Below the pieces are notes generated by a model. That model was not told where the DNA came from and did no database searches. It saw only the letters and a program-made list of their open reading frames with translations. The position numbers and the translations under genes are program-made. A stretch of 64,000 nt of DNA from Magnolia sinica (Eukaryota > Streptophyta > Magnoliopsida > Magnoliales > Magnoliaceae), in the NCBI RefSeq assembly GCF_029962835.1, contig NC_080588.1, positions 49,397,001 through 49,461,000 of the forward strand, read 5' to 3'. The first letter of the stretch is position 1. The number at the start of each line of letters is the position of its first letter. This document shows positions 12,031 through 24,969 of this stretch, in pieces.

Positions 12031-12059
12031 GCAGGCCGTGGACAATTTCATGGCCAAGA

Positions 12060-12640
12060 TGGACTAGAAAAGGCCCGATCGGAGGCGGAAGTGATCCGGA
12101 CTGTCAGGACCTTAAACAGGCATATCTCACAAACCGGAATTATCCAGGGTTTCATATATGATTTTGAGGTAGGACGAGTTCCTTTAGCCACCCAACTTGC
12201 TACGCCAGGTTGTGCAGGCCAAATTTGCAGGATTACAACACGGTCCGATTTCCGTCTTAATTTGTTTTTAATATTTATAATAAGCTTTAGTTTGATTATA
12301 ACTTTCATGAATAACATGGTTAAGCCAAATAGACATTATTTTTGGCCAAAAACCGTGATGTTTAGTAGGATGACTGTCTATAAATAGTAACTTTACTATT
12401 TATAGTAAATCAAGATTTCTAGGAGTTTTAGTTGTAGTTTAATTCTAAAAATTCTTGACGGATTAGTATCCACATTTAAAGGGTTGTAAACTCGTTTATT
12501 GGAATCATCAATCAATTTCCCAAATTTCTAAAATTTATTTATATTTTCATACTTTCGTCGTGGATTTGAGGTATCTATGCGAAGAAGACGGTGATCAACG
12601 CTTAGCATTCTGCCAGGTTTTAGTAGTTTTCAATAGTCTT
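12060..12640 (+). repeat. Probable LTR remnant
   Basis: The sequence has the look of a plant retrotransposon LTR: AGGCATATCTCACAAACCGG early on, a short self-complementary TAAATAGTAACTTTACTATT stretch, then AAACTCGTTTATTGGAATCA and a purine-rich end near GAAGAAGACGGTGATCAACG. No partner LTR or internal coding region is present in the window. The short ORFs here are not supported. Confidence 0.35.
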
Positions 12641-14246
12641 TCCATAAAATACTGTGAGGCACATCTGAAAAATTCAGTGGTCAGGCAATCCAAGCCATTG
12701 ATTGAACGAGGATTACCAATAGGGGTTCAAAAACTTTCCAACCAGTGGTCAGGAAACAGTTGACAAAAGACATACAGTCTGGTGCTAAAATCATCAACCA
12801 GTGTGATTTTGAGTTGTTGATAACTAGGAATTTGCATCTTGCATCTAATTCCTGATCATTGTTTCTGAAAGTGGTGGCCTGAAACAAAACACAAGTTCAA
12901 TATAGGCCATTAATGAAGGGGGCATCTTGTGGCAAAGCCCGCCCAAGATTCCATTGGTTTTGTGGGTTGAGATTTTTCTTGTAGAATGTAGGCTATTGAT
13001 TGATTTTAGTTGACCTTTTAGGGCAACTGACCGATGGCTAAGATAACTTGAAAAATCTCCAAACCTGCTCAAACAGCTTTTTTACTTTGCCTCATCACAA
13101 TCTTCCCAACAAGCATACATGGTATCAACCAGTCATTTTGATATCACCCTTCTCATCCCTACCAACTGCTACTTCCAAAAGCCCATTGTAATGTTATCCA
13201 TTACAGTTCTTCCAACACCCAGCTGGAGACCATCACCACTGTTTATGCTCAGATGATGTAAAGGCCCATTTGGCTCACCTGAAGAACATTTTTGCCTGAT
13301 TTTCAAGGCAGAAAATTCAAATGGTTTGGGCAGCCTGATGAATTTGGGTCCTGAATTTTAATGCAGTCAGAAATGAGATGTCTTGCGGCGAAAAGTATGA
13401 GAGATCCAGCTTTCTAAGGCCTCAGAAGTGTTCATTTTAGCCTGTTGCAGAACATGTTCTAATCACATAATCTTTTCCGCCATACATGTACAACATGAAC
13501 ATTGATGGTGGGGAACCAAGTCATTTGATAAACAGCTCTTAAAACAAGGAACAATTCAGGTGTGGTGGGGAACTAAGTCATTTGATAAACAGCTCTTAAA
13601 ACAAGGAACAATTCAGGTGCTACAATAGGCGAGCCATAGTTCAGAAAACTCAATGTCCAGCTGGATTGAGTTGACTCAAAGACTCAGATGACTCTCTATT
13701 TCAACTCGATATTCAATAATTAGATTAAAAATATTTATAAGCATTTAACATAGCTTTATATAGCTATAATATAAAAGAAGTTGAAAAAGAGCAATGCTTG
13801 GTAAAGGTCTTGGGTTCAAAACCAATCTTTTTATTTTTCGCTTAAAAAGAAAAGAAAAGAAGGAAAAAAATAAAAAATAAAAAAACTCTTACAAGCCAGT
13901 GACCTGTTTCGAGTCATGTAAGTGGATTTGATGAATCACGTCGAATGGGGAACAAATCATGCTCGTAACTGAGTTTCAAAATGTTGTCAAGTCGAGTTGA
14001 CCAGGATGAGTTTGGAGTTGACTCCCCAAATATAATTACACTACACTGGGAGATGTTTTCCACATAATGTAATGTGTGCCTATTCTCAAATTTAATGTTT
14101 TCCCCAAGCCCAATGCATTGTATGACAACATCTTTGGGACGATCCTTCACAGTATGATTTCATACACCTCAACAACAATAAATTAAGTAATGAACAACAA
14201 CTAGAAACATCTTTCAGGACCAAAACATCAGGTGGTTCTAAAGTGA
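12641..14246. other. Intergenic sequence, no gene seen
   Basis: Mixed-composition sequence downstream of the SEP1-type gene, including its presumed 3' UTR next to 14246. A 57-bp tandem duplication is annotated separately. No ORF has a recognisable family. Confidence 0.4.
13506..13619. repeat. Two-copy 57-bp tandem duplication
   Basis: Units at 13506-13562 and 13563-13619 are identical except for one C/T difference. Confidence 0.95.
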
Positions 14247-17200
14247 TCAATCTTTTGCTGCAGATTGAAATATGAAAACTGCAGTCAGAACTCCCACCAA
14301 TGCTGTAACTGCCAATGCCACAGTTGGCAAGGGTGCTGTAAGCCCAAAGTTCTGCAAAACCTCAAAGGAGAAAAAAAAATGAAACTAAATGTTTCTCCAA
14401 GCATGCTACAGAATCAAATCATTGTTTTGCATGTCTACACATGCATGTAATGGCGTAAGAATTACGATGTAGGCTTGAGACTAAAGAAAGTCTTGTTTAT
14501 TTAGTTCGCACGGTCAAGTGCTACGCATTTATAAATGTATATACTATAGAGAGGTATTAGATAGATAAATGCATATCTATTAAGATCTCTTACAGATCTC
14601 CCACCTCTTTTATACATTTATGTCATTCTCAATGAAATATACAGAAAAATATTCTCAAAATATACTAAAACTAACATGTTAGAGTATAGGATATGCATGT
14701 ACACCATGTACAACTGTACACGCTATAGATAGGTATATAGATGAATACATATATATTTGTTAAGATTTCCTACAGATCTCTACAAATCTCCCACCTCTTC
14801 TATATATTCCAATCATTTTCAATGTAGTCACAATATAGTTTTCACAATGTAGTCTCTTGTGTAAATAACAATCTATCGCGGCCCATTAATGCCCATGTCT
14901 GCTTTGGTACCATGCTAGTTTTAGAGACTACATTTTAGAAAATATTGTTCTATATATTTCATTGAGAATGATAGGAATATATAAAAGATGCTGGAGATCC
15001 ATAGAGATTTGTATGAAATCTTAACAGAACAGACATACGTGTATCTACCAATCTACCTATATACCTATCTAGAGTATGTACAACTGCACATGCTGTACAT
15101 GCATATCCTTAACTCTGACAAAGGAGGTGGCAACAGGTCCAAAAAGTTGTGGCTAGGCAAAGGTGTGATTGCTAGTTAGAAAAAAATATTTTAATGTATA
15201 AGGGTTAATTACTCGGTTGGAAGAACTAAAGAATGAAGTATATTTCCATTAAAAAAAAACTAATTAAAGAGTGAATTATTATACTTCTTGATATGCAAAA
15301 AATGGTTTCCAATGTTAAATAACAATTAGACTATAAATAAGTTCCATAAAACACGTTTGGCATCATATTATGCCTTGTTTGGATGCCCAAAAGTTGGGTT
15401 ACAAGGGGAAGGTCAGGATCCTAGCAAGTTAGAAGAAAAATATTTTCGGGTAGTAAGGTTATTGTTGTTCAGATGACAACAGTAGAGCTGCATGCAATTG
15501 AGATTTCACATTTGGAGGTCAATATCTTAGAACTAATAAAACGATAGGTAGGGTGGCCAACATGTGAGCTATGGCACACACATGTACAATATTGAAGCCA
15601 TTAATGCATGGGTTTCAACGTGAATACAAGCATTTCAAAATCTACATGGTCCACTCATCAGGTGAGTAAAAGGGGGGAAAAAAGTCCCAACAGTCACCGT
15701 TGAGAGATTATGCTGATAGCATACATTGGGAGATTATGCCATTGCATACTGAGTATGTGATAGCATAATTGCATACTTATGGCATATGCGCATAATGTGA
15801 TTGCATATGAAATCGCTGCATTGCATAGAGGCTTGCACCACTTGGAGCTCATACAAACACATGAAAGTCATGATTGTGGAAGTTGGCCTATGGCCATCCG
15901 AACCATGTGTTAAAAATCAGAATTAGCTTCTGGATATTCATACCTCCAAAAGTCCCTTGCCTGTTGCTATTTCGACAGTGATAGCTGATGCAAATCCAAC
16001 CATTGCAAGACGACCCAACCATACATCCAAACTATTGCTCTCCTTTGTACTCTGCTCACATCTTACGGAAAACGATGTTGCTTTACATTCGGATTTCCTT
16101 TGACTAGAAGTTCTCCAAACAACTGATAGAAAATCAACCTTCAGCTATTCATAAACTAAATTTAAGAAATCAGCAAAATTGCATATAGAAGGATACATCT
16201 TGAGAACAACAAACCATGCTATAATTTTGAAAGACAGTTATGAGAAATGACAGCTCATTGATTCAAGTTGGAAGAAATATTTAGGTTTCTGTATTAAGGG
16301 TAGTTGGCTTTTCAGCATGCAACAATTTAGTACACCCAAAGAAAGATGAGAGGATACACACACACAAGTCCAACCAGTCAGACCACAAGTAATGGTCCAC
16401 CCAGTGTATAACTTCCAACCTTTTAAGTGAAAGCGACATCTAACCCTTCCAGTAGATTGGGCTCACCATGAGGATCATCTAGTGCAAAAATCAGCCTCAT
16501 CTAATCCCAGGTGGGTCACACCTAGAAAAAAATAATTCTAGCCATTGATAAATAGCAAAATAGAAGGATCACTACTCACTTAGTGTATGTCGCTGATTTT
16601 TGCATAAGGAAATCCTCATGATGGGGCCAACTTATCGGACGGATTGGATGTTGCAAGTATATGGAAGAAAGTTATCTGCTGGGTGGATTGTAACTTGTGG
16701 CCTAACCGGTTTGACTTAAGACCCCTCTCTCTCAGGCATGTGCAGTGTTCGAAATATCGGTATCGCATGTATCGCACCCTTGAGATATAGATACGTATCG
16801 GTTATCGCATGGGATATATCGTTTGTATCGCATAGTTTATCGCACTTTTTGGGAAACATGGGGAAACATTGGGAAAATGGTTGAATTTTTTAATGAAACT
16901 TTGGGGATTGTTAAAAAACCCCTTAATACACACTTTTAAATCATAACATCTCAAAAAAAATATACACATAATAAGTTTCCTTTGTATAGGGTCCTAAGTT
17001 ATGCGATGTTTAACTGAACTAATGCAACTATATTTAAATTGGATGCATGATATTTATAAATATATCGTGGTCATGTATTAAAACACAACCAATTTATTGA
17101 AAAGACAGAATAACTGAAGAAGTAAAATTTGAGAAATATACTTATGATTGATGGAGACATGAAGTGACATCACCAAGTTCTGAAGGGCCCACCATGATGT

Positions 17201-20200
17201 ATTTGTTGTATCCACACCATCCATCCATTTGAAGATAGCATTTTAGCCCATGAGAAAAAGAATGAGTCAGATCCAAAGCTCGAGTGGACCCCACCACAGA
17301 AAACAGTGGAGAGAGTGACACCCACCATTAAAAATTTCTAGGGGCCACAAAAGTCTTTGATCAAGCTGAAAGTTGTTTTTTCCCTTTTTCCATGTCTGTC
17401 TTAACTTATAAATAGGTTGGATCTTAGATAAACATCACAATGGACCCATGATCAGGGTTTCAACAGTGGGCGTCCCTCTCTCCACTGTTTTCTATGGTGG
17501 GGTCCACTCCAAATTTGGATCTGACCCATTCTTTGTCTCATGCCGTAAAATGATCTGGCCAAAGGGATGGATGGTGTAGATACAACACATACATCATGGT
17601 GGGCCCCACAGAACTTGGTGACATTACTTTAGTAGCCGGTTTGGCTACGCGTCCTGAGAATCCAAGGATGTGGATTTCTTGCGCAGCCATTTGCGGGAAG
17701 TTCTGGCGCTGAAAACTTAAGTGGGGCCCAACGTGATGTTTGTGAGTAATCCACTCCGTCCATCCGTTTTTTGAGATCATTTTAGAACAAAGAGCCAAAA
17801 ATGAACAGGATCCAATTTTCAAATGGGCTGAAAACATAAGGATTGAACATCCACAGTCGAAATATTCGTGTGGCCATAAAAGTTTTGAATCAGGTTAATA
17901 TTTGTGATTTCAATTCATCTCAGCTCCGTGGGCCCCACCATAATGTATTTGTTTCATCCATTCCGTTCAATCCATTTTTATGGATCATTTTAGTGCTTGA
18001 TACAAAAAATTATAGGGATATGATCTCATGTGGACCACACCACAGGAAAACAATAATGATTGGATATCCACCATTAAAATCCTCCTAAGGCCTATTGTAC
18101 TGTTTATTTGACATCCAATCTGTTGATTGGGTCATAAAGACCCAGATGAAGGGAAAAAATAAATATCTGGTTGGATGACAAACAAACATCACTGTGAGCC
18201 TTAAAAAGGTTTCAACGGTAGAAATTAACAGTTCCACTATTTCCTGTGGTATGGTCCACTTGAGTTGTGGATATGGTTCAATTTTGGGCTGAACACCTAA
18301 AATGATCAGTTAAAACGGATGGACGGCGTGGATAAACCACATGCAATCACGGTGGCCCAACAGAGTTTACTTGGTACGAGCGTACCATGTCGCCCGTCAT
18401 TGACGGAAACGGATTGGCTACTCCACCAGCCAATGGCTGATGGTCGGTGCTCTGTGGGCCCCACCATGATGTATGTGTTTCATCCATGCCGTCCATCTAT
18501 TTTTATATATCATTTTATGATATTAAACAAAAAATTAGATATATTCCAATATCAACTGGGCCACATTACAGGTAACAGTGTGTAATGAACGTTGACCATT
18601 AAAAACTTTTTGGGGTCCATAAAAGTATTGGATCTAGCTGATATTTGTTTCTTACCTTCATCTGGGTCTTTATGACCTAATCAATAGATTTGATGTCAAA
18701 TAAACAGTACAGTGGGCCTTAGGAACAATTAAATGATGGATATCCAATCACTATTGTTTTCCTTTGGGATAAAGCCATAAAATGATCTTTAAAAATGTAT
18801 GAACGGAATGGATGAAATACATACATTATTGTGGGGCCCATAGAGCACCAACCATCATCCGCGGGCTAGTGTCAGGGGAGTATCCAATCTGTTTCCGTCA
18901 TTGACGGCCCCAATGCCACATGACCAACTTACGTGGGTCCCACCATGATGTATTTTTTGTATCCACACCGTCTATACATTTGAAGAGATCATTTTATAGC
19001 ATGAGCCAAAAAATGGGTCAGATCCAGAGCTCGAGTGGACCCCACCATAAAAAACAGTGGAAAGAGTGACTCCTTTACGGTGGGCCCTTAAAATTCTTAA
19101 ATTTACGTATCAACCCCTTAAATTAGAAAGGAAACCGGATGGACGGTGTGGATAGACTACATACATTAAAGGTTGGCCCAACTGAGTTTACTGAGTACGA
19201 TAAGAGCGTACTCCGTAACCCACCGCACGATCGAAACCCCTTTTCACCCTATGTCCGCGCCCTTCTTCTTCGTTTTCCCTCTCCTTCACACACGCAGAGA
19301 TTCCGACGATCGCGGCGGCGACGATTCTCGTTCTGGAGGAAGGGGTTCCTCAATCTGGCCCGATTTCTCGCCAGAATCTCCGAGAAATCTCCACAGATAT
19401 ATCATAATGGCCCACCTCCGATCACCAATCTTCGCTGGTACTCTCCGATTGCTCTTTTTTTTTTTTTTTTTCTAATTCAAATTTTTTTTATTCTCCACCT
19501 ATGCGCATGGCGATATCGTGCGATATCTGAATTTTTGCATTTTTGGTATCTTCCGGGCGTTATCGCCTGGGTATCGTCTCGTTGGGGGCCAATAACAATA
19601 ATATCGGCCGATAGTATCGATATTTCGAACACTGGGCACGTGTGCTATATATGTACATACAAGTACAGGGAAGTGGGAAGTATGGGTGACAAAATGACTC
19701 GGACGTGGCTATACATATGTATGTAGATGTGTGTATATATAAGATGGCATGCATTTCCTAGGAAGCAAGTTCCAACATGAGTTTTGCTAATCTTGCAAGA
19801 ATGCACTTCCCAGCCCATCTACATGCCGGCAAACATGCAAGAAAACAATGTGTGAGATCCCTGATGTTCATCAGATGGGTTCCACCTTAGCCAATCTACT
19901 CATCAGGTGGGCCACAATTTTCAAAATAAATGGATAGCTAAGGTATCTTTTTAGCAGCATTTGTTTCATAATCTGTGGACTACCTGATAAATAGACTGGC
20001 TTGAGTTTTGGGCAAAAGCATCTAGATGGAAGGGCCCACCAGATGAACAGCTTGGATGTTCACACACCACCAGTTTGGCAGGTTTTCTGGCATGAACATG
20101 GGCTGGAATGCATAGTTGTGGGATTATCAAACCTCTTTCTTTATCTCCACACTTGAAACTTCAAATCTTAGATTTCATACACATTATACATAAAATCGCA

Positions 20201-20361
20201 ATGGAGCCAGACAATGTTTAGGCCCCGTTTGGTTGCCACTTAAAAATGAGTTCATCTCATTTTAGTTAATGGTAATTATGTATTACAGAACTGTCCTTTA
20301 GAGAATCATCTTTGTCCCGCCTTGAGTTTTGGGCTGACTGCTTGTCATTCTTTGCTGCTGC

Positions 20362-20398
<37 letters not shown>

Positions 20399-23300
20399 TG
20401 TTTTATACTTTCTTTAATTATGACCTAATTACCATTGAAAAAGGTAAATTTGTTTTAAAATTTTGGTAAGGATTAAAATGATATTGATTACCCATAATTT
20501 ATATAAACTACGATATTTAATAAATAGTTACTGTTAGTTAACATGAGATGAACTTATAAAGTGGCAACTGAACAGGACCTTAAATATTACATCTATTTTA
20601 TCAAGCTGAATTGATATGGTAGTCATAGAACAAGTTCAAAATTGTCACCAAAGATCATCCTCTAGCAGTTTAAGCGGAGAAGATATCAGGTAGAGAATCT
20701 CAGTGATTGAAAGTAAAGACAAGGCATGTCACATGTTCGATCTTGCATGCTGATTTCATGTACAAGCACCACGCAGGTAACAAGCAACAGTGTGAGTGCG
20801 ATACACCTAGATACTCTCAAGGTACCATTACCCTGCAATATAATTGTAGAAAAACCAGACGGTGGTGGACGTCATCTAAGATACCATTAACTAATCCTAG
20901 TGATCCAGATTATTTAGAGTATTAGGCAATTCCCTCTATGATACTCTGAGGATTTTCATTCAAATTGTTAGGGTGCGTTTGAATGCACTATCAAATAGAA
21001 CTACAATAATTAACCTAATAATTACTTCTCCTACCCGAGATAATGATAATTCATTTCAAAAGGGGAAGCAGAATTGCAGGAATGGGAATAAATTACCATT
21101 ACAAAGTGAAGAAAATGAAATTACCCTTCAAGTTACTCTAATTTAGTCTAAACTAATGCGAAGTAGTTTTTTTTTTTTTTTTTCCTGATGAGACAGTCTT
21201 AACCATCTAATTATGCTTGTTAACCCTTGACCATAATATTCTTATATTGCCACTTGATAGTAACCAATGTTCGAAGTATCAATATCGCTAATAGTTTTGC
21301 TGGCAGGGGAGGATACGGAAACAATATTGATATCGCTGATAATCGGAAATGTGGCGAAACATGTGAAAAACTATGGAATTATTCAGTGAAACTTCAGGAG
21401 CTGCTAAAGTACACATATTTGCATATTTAGGAATAAAAAATTGCAAAAAAGGAAGAGAGAAGAATACATAATAGGTTTCCATTTTATGAAAGCCTAAAAA
21501 CATGTGCTATAGAAATCAGTCCAACCATCCCATCCATCCCGTCTATCCATCCAACTATCCAACCTTGCCTCCAAACATCAATCAATATTTTAGAATATTG
21601 ACAACACATGACATTTCATCCAAAAATTGTTAACAACTTATGGTTTTGAATATCGGTATTGGGGGGCATATTGGCCCGGCCAAAAAATGATATGATACGG
21701 GGCCATGTATTGATATCAGTCTGCATTGGACCATATCAGCCCGTATAAGTTGATTTTTTTTTTTTTTTTTCAACCAAAGAATTAAGAAAAATATCAGGAA
21801 AAAAAGAAAATAATAAGATATTCAAGAATCTTTTTTTTTTTTGATATGCATATGATGGTGTATCAAACTATTCTTTGGTGAGAATATTGTCTGTTGGTTT
21901 GACTTGTTACAGGTCAACCAAATGGGCCCTAATTGAACACAAATCAAGTATGATTTGGTGAATTAAAACTCATTACATTGAAATACAACAAAAAGAATAT
22001 GAAAATATCAAAAAGAAAGTGAAGCTTTACCATTCTTTCCAATTTTTTCCATAATGTTCCACTTTGCTTCGATTTGTCGAATACCATTCAAATCATTTTT
22101 TTGATCCAAAAATAAGTATAGATCTAGCCTAAAATGAGTTTTTAAGCTACCTCTATAGTTTAAATGAAAAAAAAAAAGAAAAGAAAGAGGAGACGAGTAA
22201 AATTTTGGAAAAAATTCAAAATTGAGCTTTTAAGGGCATATCGGCTCATATTGGTTTGTATCATGGTGTGCCGTAAAGGCCGTTACATAAAAGTAATAGT
22301 GGCAACCGTTACACATTATGGGGTTGTAACGGCTGTAACAGCCGTTATGGAACAAAAATGACCCATAATTACTGTTAATGGCACGTTACGTCCCCTATAA
22401 AGGCCGTAATAGACCCGTAATGGTTTATTACAAGACAGACATAGATTTTTCATACTTTTTAATCAATACTACCGGGGCACATACAGGTTTTTCGAAGGTT
22501 TTTCAATAAATAAAAAAGAGAGACCGTAACGGCTATTACGGGGCCGTAACAGCCATTATTCCCCATATCGTAAAGGTGATGGTGGTGGCCGTTATGGAAC
22601 ACCTTGGCCTGTATTGGCCCTGTATCGGCGCTGATACGCCCTGTATTGGCCGATGCGGATTGATATAGACTCATTTTTTCGTATTGGGCCAATATGGCCC
22701 CGTATCACGTATCGTCTCATTCTAATACGGATACAATACGACCATATCAATCGATACAATACCGATATTCAAATCTATGTGAAAACTGGAAAGAAAACTA
22801 AAGTTTGGTTTTTATAACACTCATGTTGCAATAATGATAATATTGCAATATTATTAATATTATTGTTGACAATTTGAACACTGCATACAACCATGCGCCT
22901 ATAAAAAAATTTTGAAATGATTTTTTTTTTAATAAACAAATTTTTATCATATCGATACATGGTGATATTATTGAAATATTGCCAATACATTGACGATACA
23001 AGCGAAACCTGTAATTTACACAGTTGAGAATATTGGCGATACATTAGCAACATCAATATATTGGCGATACAAGCAACACTTGGAATTTACATAGTCGAAA
23101 ATATTGACGATACTTAGCGATACATTGCCGATACCTGGAATTTCCAATACTATCAGTTTATCGTTATCACTACCAAAGTTATCGGTATCGCCAAGCTAGA
23201 GATACAGATACTATCGGAAATACTCCAAACAATGATAGCAACTGGCTGAATGGTTAGGTTCGTAAATCACTATAATTGTCTTGGGCTATGCTACATCCAA

Positions 23301-24969
23301 AATGGGGCCCATGCTTTGGAAGTTCTGGTCGTCCATATATGAATGCATTGTGTAGCCATTATGAAATGGTGGTGAACTATCCTTTAGCCCTTGTACAATC
23401 CCTCATACAAATATGTTCTATTTTGCTAGAATTCACAAATCACAATTCATCATCATCATCTAAGCCATATCCCAACTAAGTATGGATCGGCTACATGAAT
23501 CCTTTTCTGCCATCAGATTCATGTTGGAAGATAGCATAAGTTTGACACTGGCTGCGAACATGATGCAACCCTTTATCCAGGCTGGGGACCGGCAATGAGA
23601 GCATAGAACTTCCACTGGTGAAATGTAATAAACTATCACATAGATTGATTACAATCAAGTGCTATCTAATAGTCTATTACATAGTTTGACTAAAATCAAC
23701 GAGTTACAAATCACAATTGTGTAGACCAAATAATTTATGTAGTGAGCAAATTTAACAATAAAAGAAAAGAGGATTACAACAAAGCAAATAACTTTCCATA
23801 GAAACACTGCTACTACAATGGAAACATCCGAGCAAAAAAATGGGAATTAGACGATAAAATGATGGTTGGTGGTGAGTTAGGACGCACTACCAAACATGAT
23901 TGCAGTTATTAATCTAATAGAGTGGAAGAAGAATACCGAGTGACCTCAAGCAGGTAAAATTTTCAAAACTCACCTCTCACAGATGGCAGTTTGGCATGTG
24001 TGTTCAAGATCCAAGCTACTCATTAGGTGGATTCCCTTGTCTAGATGCCTTGTCTAAAAAAAGGCCAATCTGATCATCAGATGGACCACATGTGTATATT
24101 AAAATTGAAAATTTGTCACTTTCTCCAAACTTTCAATTCATTCCATAAATGTGAGAGGCGATATTAAAAAATGCATACTCAAGTCCACTTACTGTTCCCC
24201 ACTTCCATGTGGAGTTTTGCTATGATACATTGATGTATCTTGGCACACACAGGGCTACAGCCATTGATCTGGGGTCATGTTTCAAACATCCAAACCGTTT
24301 ACATAATGGGCCACGCTGAATAGGGAGCAACTAAAAAAGAAAATCTGAGATCGGCATATTTCATCCCTTTGTTCACTTAACTTGTTTCCATTGAACATGG
24401 ACTAGTTCATTATCTGTTTTGTGGGTCATTATCGGAAGGGCTGAAATATAGTCCGTTGATCAGCTGTTTGGATCACCAAACATGACCCATCAGATCCAAC
24501 GGATATAGTCCATTGACACATTGTAGGAAACATCTCACATGACTGCCACGAAATTCCAATGACATTACTCGAAAGTCGGACTTGAAAAGCACATAATTGT
24601 AATTTGAGGGCTACTTTGCCATTACGAATTATCACAATTCAATTCAATTGTATTTGTGCATCCAAATAGAGCCTGAAAAGCAGGGAAACTTACCGAGGGG
24701 AGAGCCACGGGCGAAGGAAGAAGAGACGATTCGGGGGGCTTTGGAGGAAAGGATTTGAGGGAGAGATCGAGCGTGTATGATTGATTTGGTGGAATTAACA
24801 TCTGTGTGTAGACAAGATGAAGGTGTGAGATTTCTGGTATTAGAAATTAAAATAAAATCCCAAAAAAAAAGAAAAAAAAGAAAAAAAATCAGTTAGTGGG
24901 AAGAGACAGACGCGTAGATTACCGCCTGCGAGCGAAAGGCATAGAGAAGCTGAGACGTGAGCTGCCTGG

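Larger units (their letters stand above)
14352..15943 (-). other. SEP1 intron 3
   Basis: Starts GTATGAATAT and ends TTTTGCAG on the minus strand. It holds the short-LTR cluster (14480-15120). The rest, 15121-15943, is low-complexity intron sequence with several GCATA-rich direct and inverted short repeats around 15720-15815 and no gene. Confidence 0.85.
16743..19634. mobile_element. hAT-like non-autonomous element, ATATCG family
   Basis: Inverted ends CAGTGTTCGAAATATCG and CGATATTTCGAACACTG. Flanking 8-mers are GGCATGTG (16735-16742) and GGCACGTG (19635-19642), an 8-bp target duplication with one C/T change, as expected for hAT. Subterminal regions are rich in TATCG motifs. The interior holds several MITEs and a GC-rich stretch but no transposase that I can recognise. 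Confidence 0.75.
21265..23234. mobile_element. hAT-like non-autonomous element, ATATCG family, second copy
   Basis: Inverted ends CAATGTTCGAAGTATC and GAAATACTCCAAACAATG, flanked by ATAGTAAC (21257-21264) and ATAGCAAC (23235-23242), an 8-bp duplication with one C/T change. Subterminal TATCG and GATACATTG motifs recur. It contains a second element of similar type at 21645-22785. No transposase frame. Confidence 0.7.
20967..24677. repeat. MITE ends separated by later insertions
   Basis: GGTGCGTTTGAATGCAC at 20967 and GTGCATCCAAATAGAGCC near 24660-24677 are inverted. Inward, AATTACCATTACAAAGTG and AAATTACCCTTCAA on the left resemble the complement of the right part. A small MITE may have been split by the hAT-like element and others. 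The pairing is tentative. Confidence 0.35.
16123..24693 (-). other. SEP1 intron 2, 8.6 kb of nested insertions
   Basis: Minus-strand donor GTAAGTTTCC at 24693 and acceptor TTTTCTATCAG at 16123. It contains hAT-like elements 16743-19634 and 21265-23234, a Tourist-like MITE 20221-20579, a SINE-like repeat near 23444-23620 and the split MITE 20967..24677. Remaining parts (16123-16742, 19643-20217, 23640-24590) show no gene; a (TG)n run lies at about 20361-20390. Confidence 0.85.

Noticed and set aside
19139-19726. 195-codon ORF in the hAT-like element
   Set aside because: Contains a run of Phe from (T)n and repeat ends; only the GC-rich core is of interest and is reported separately.
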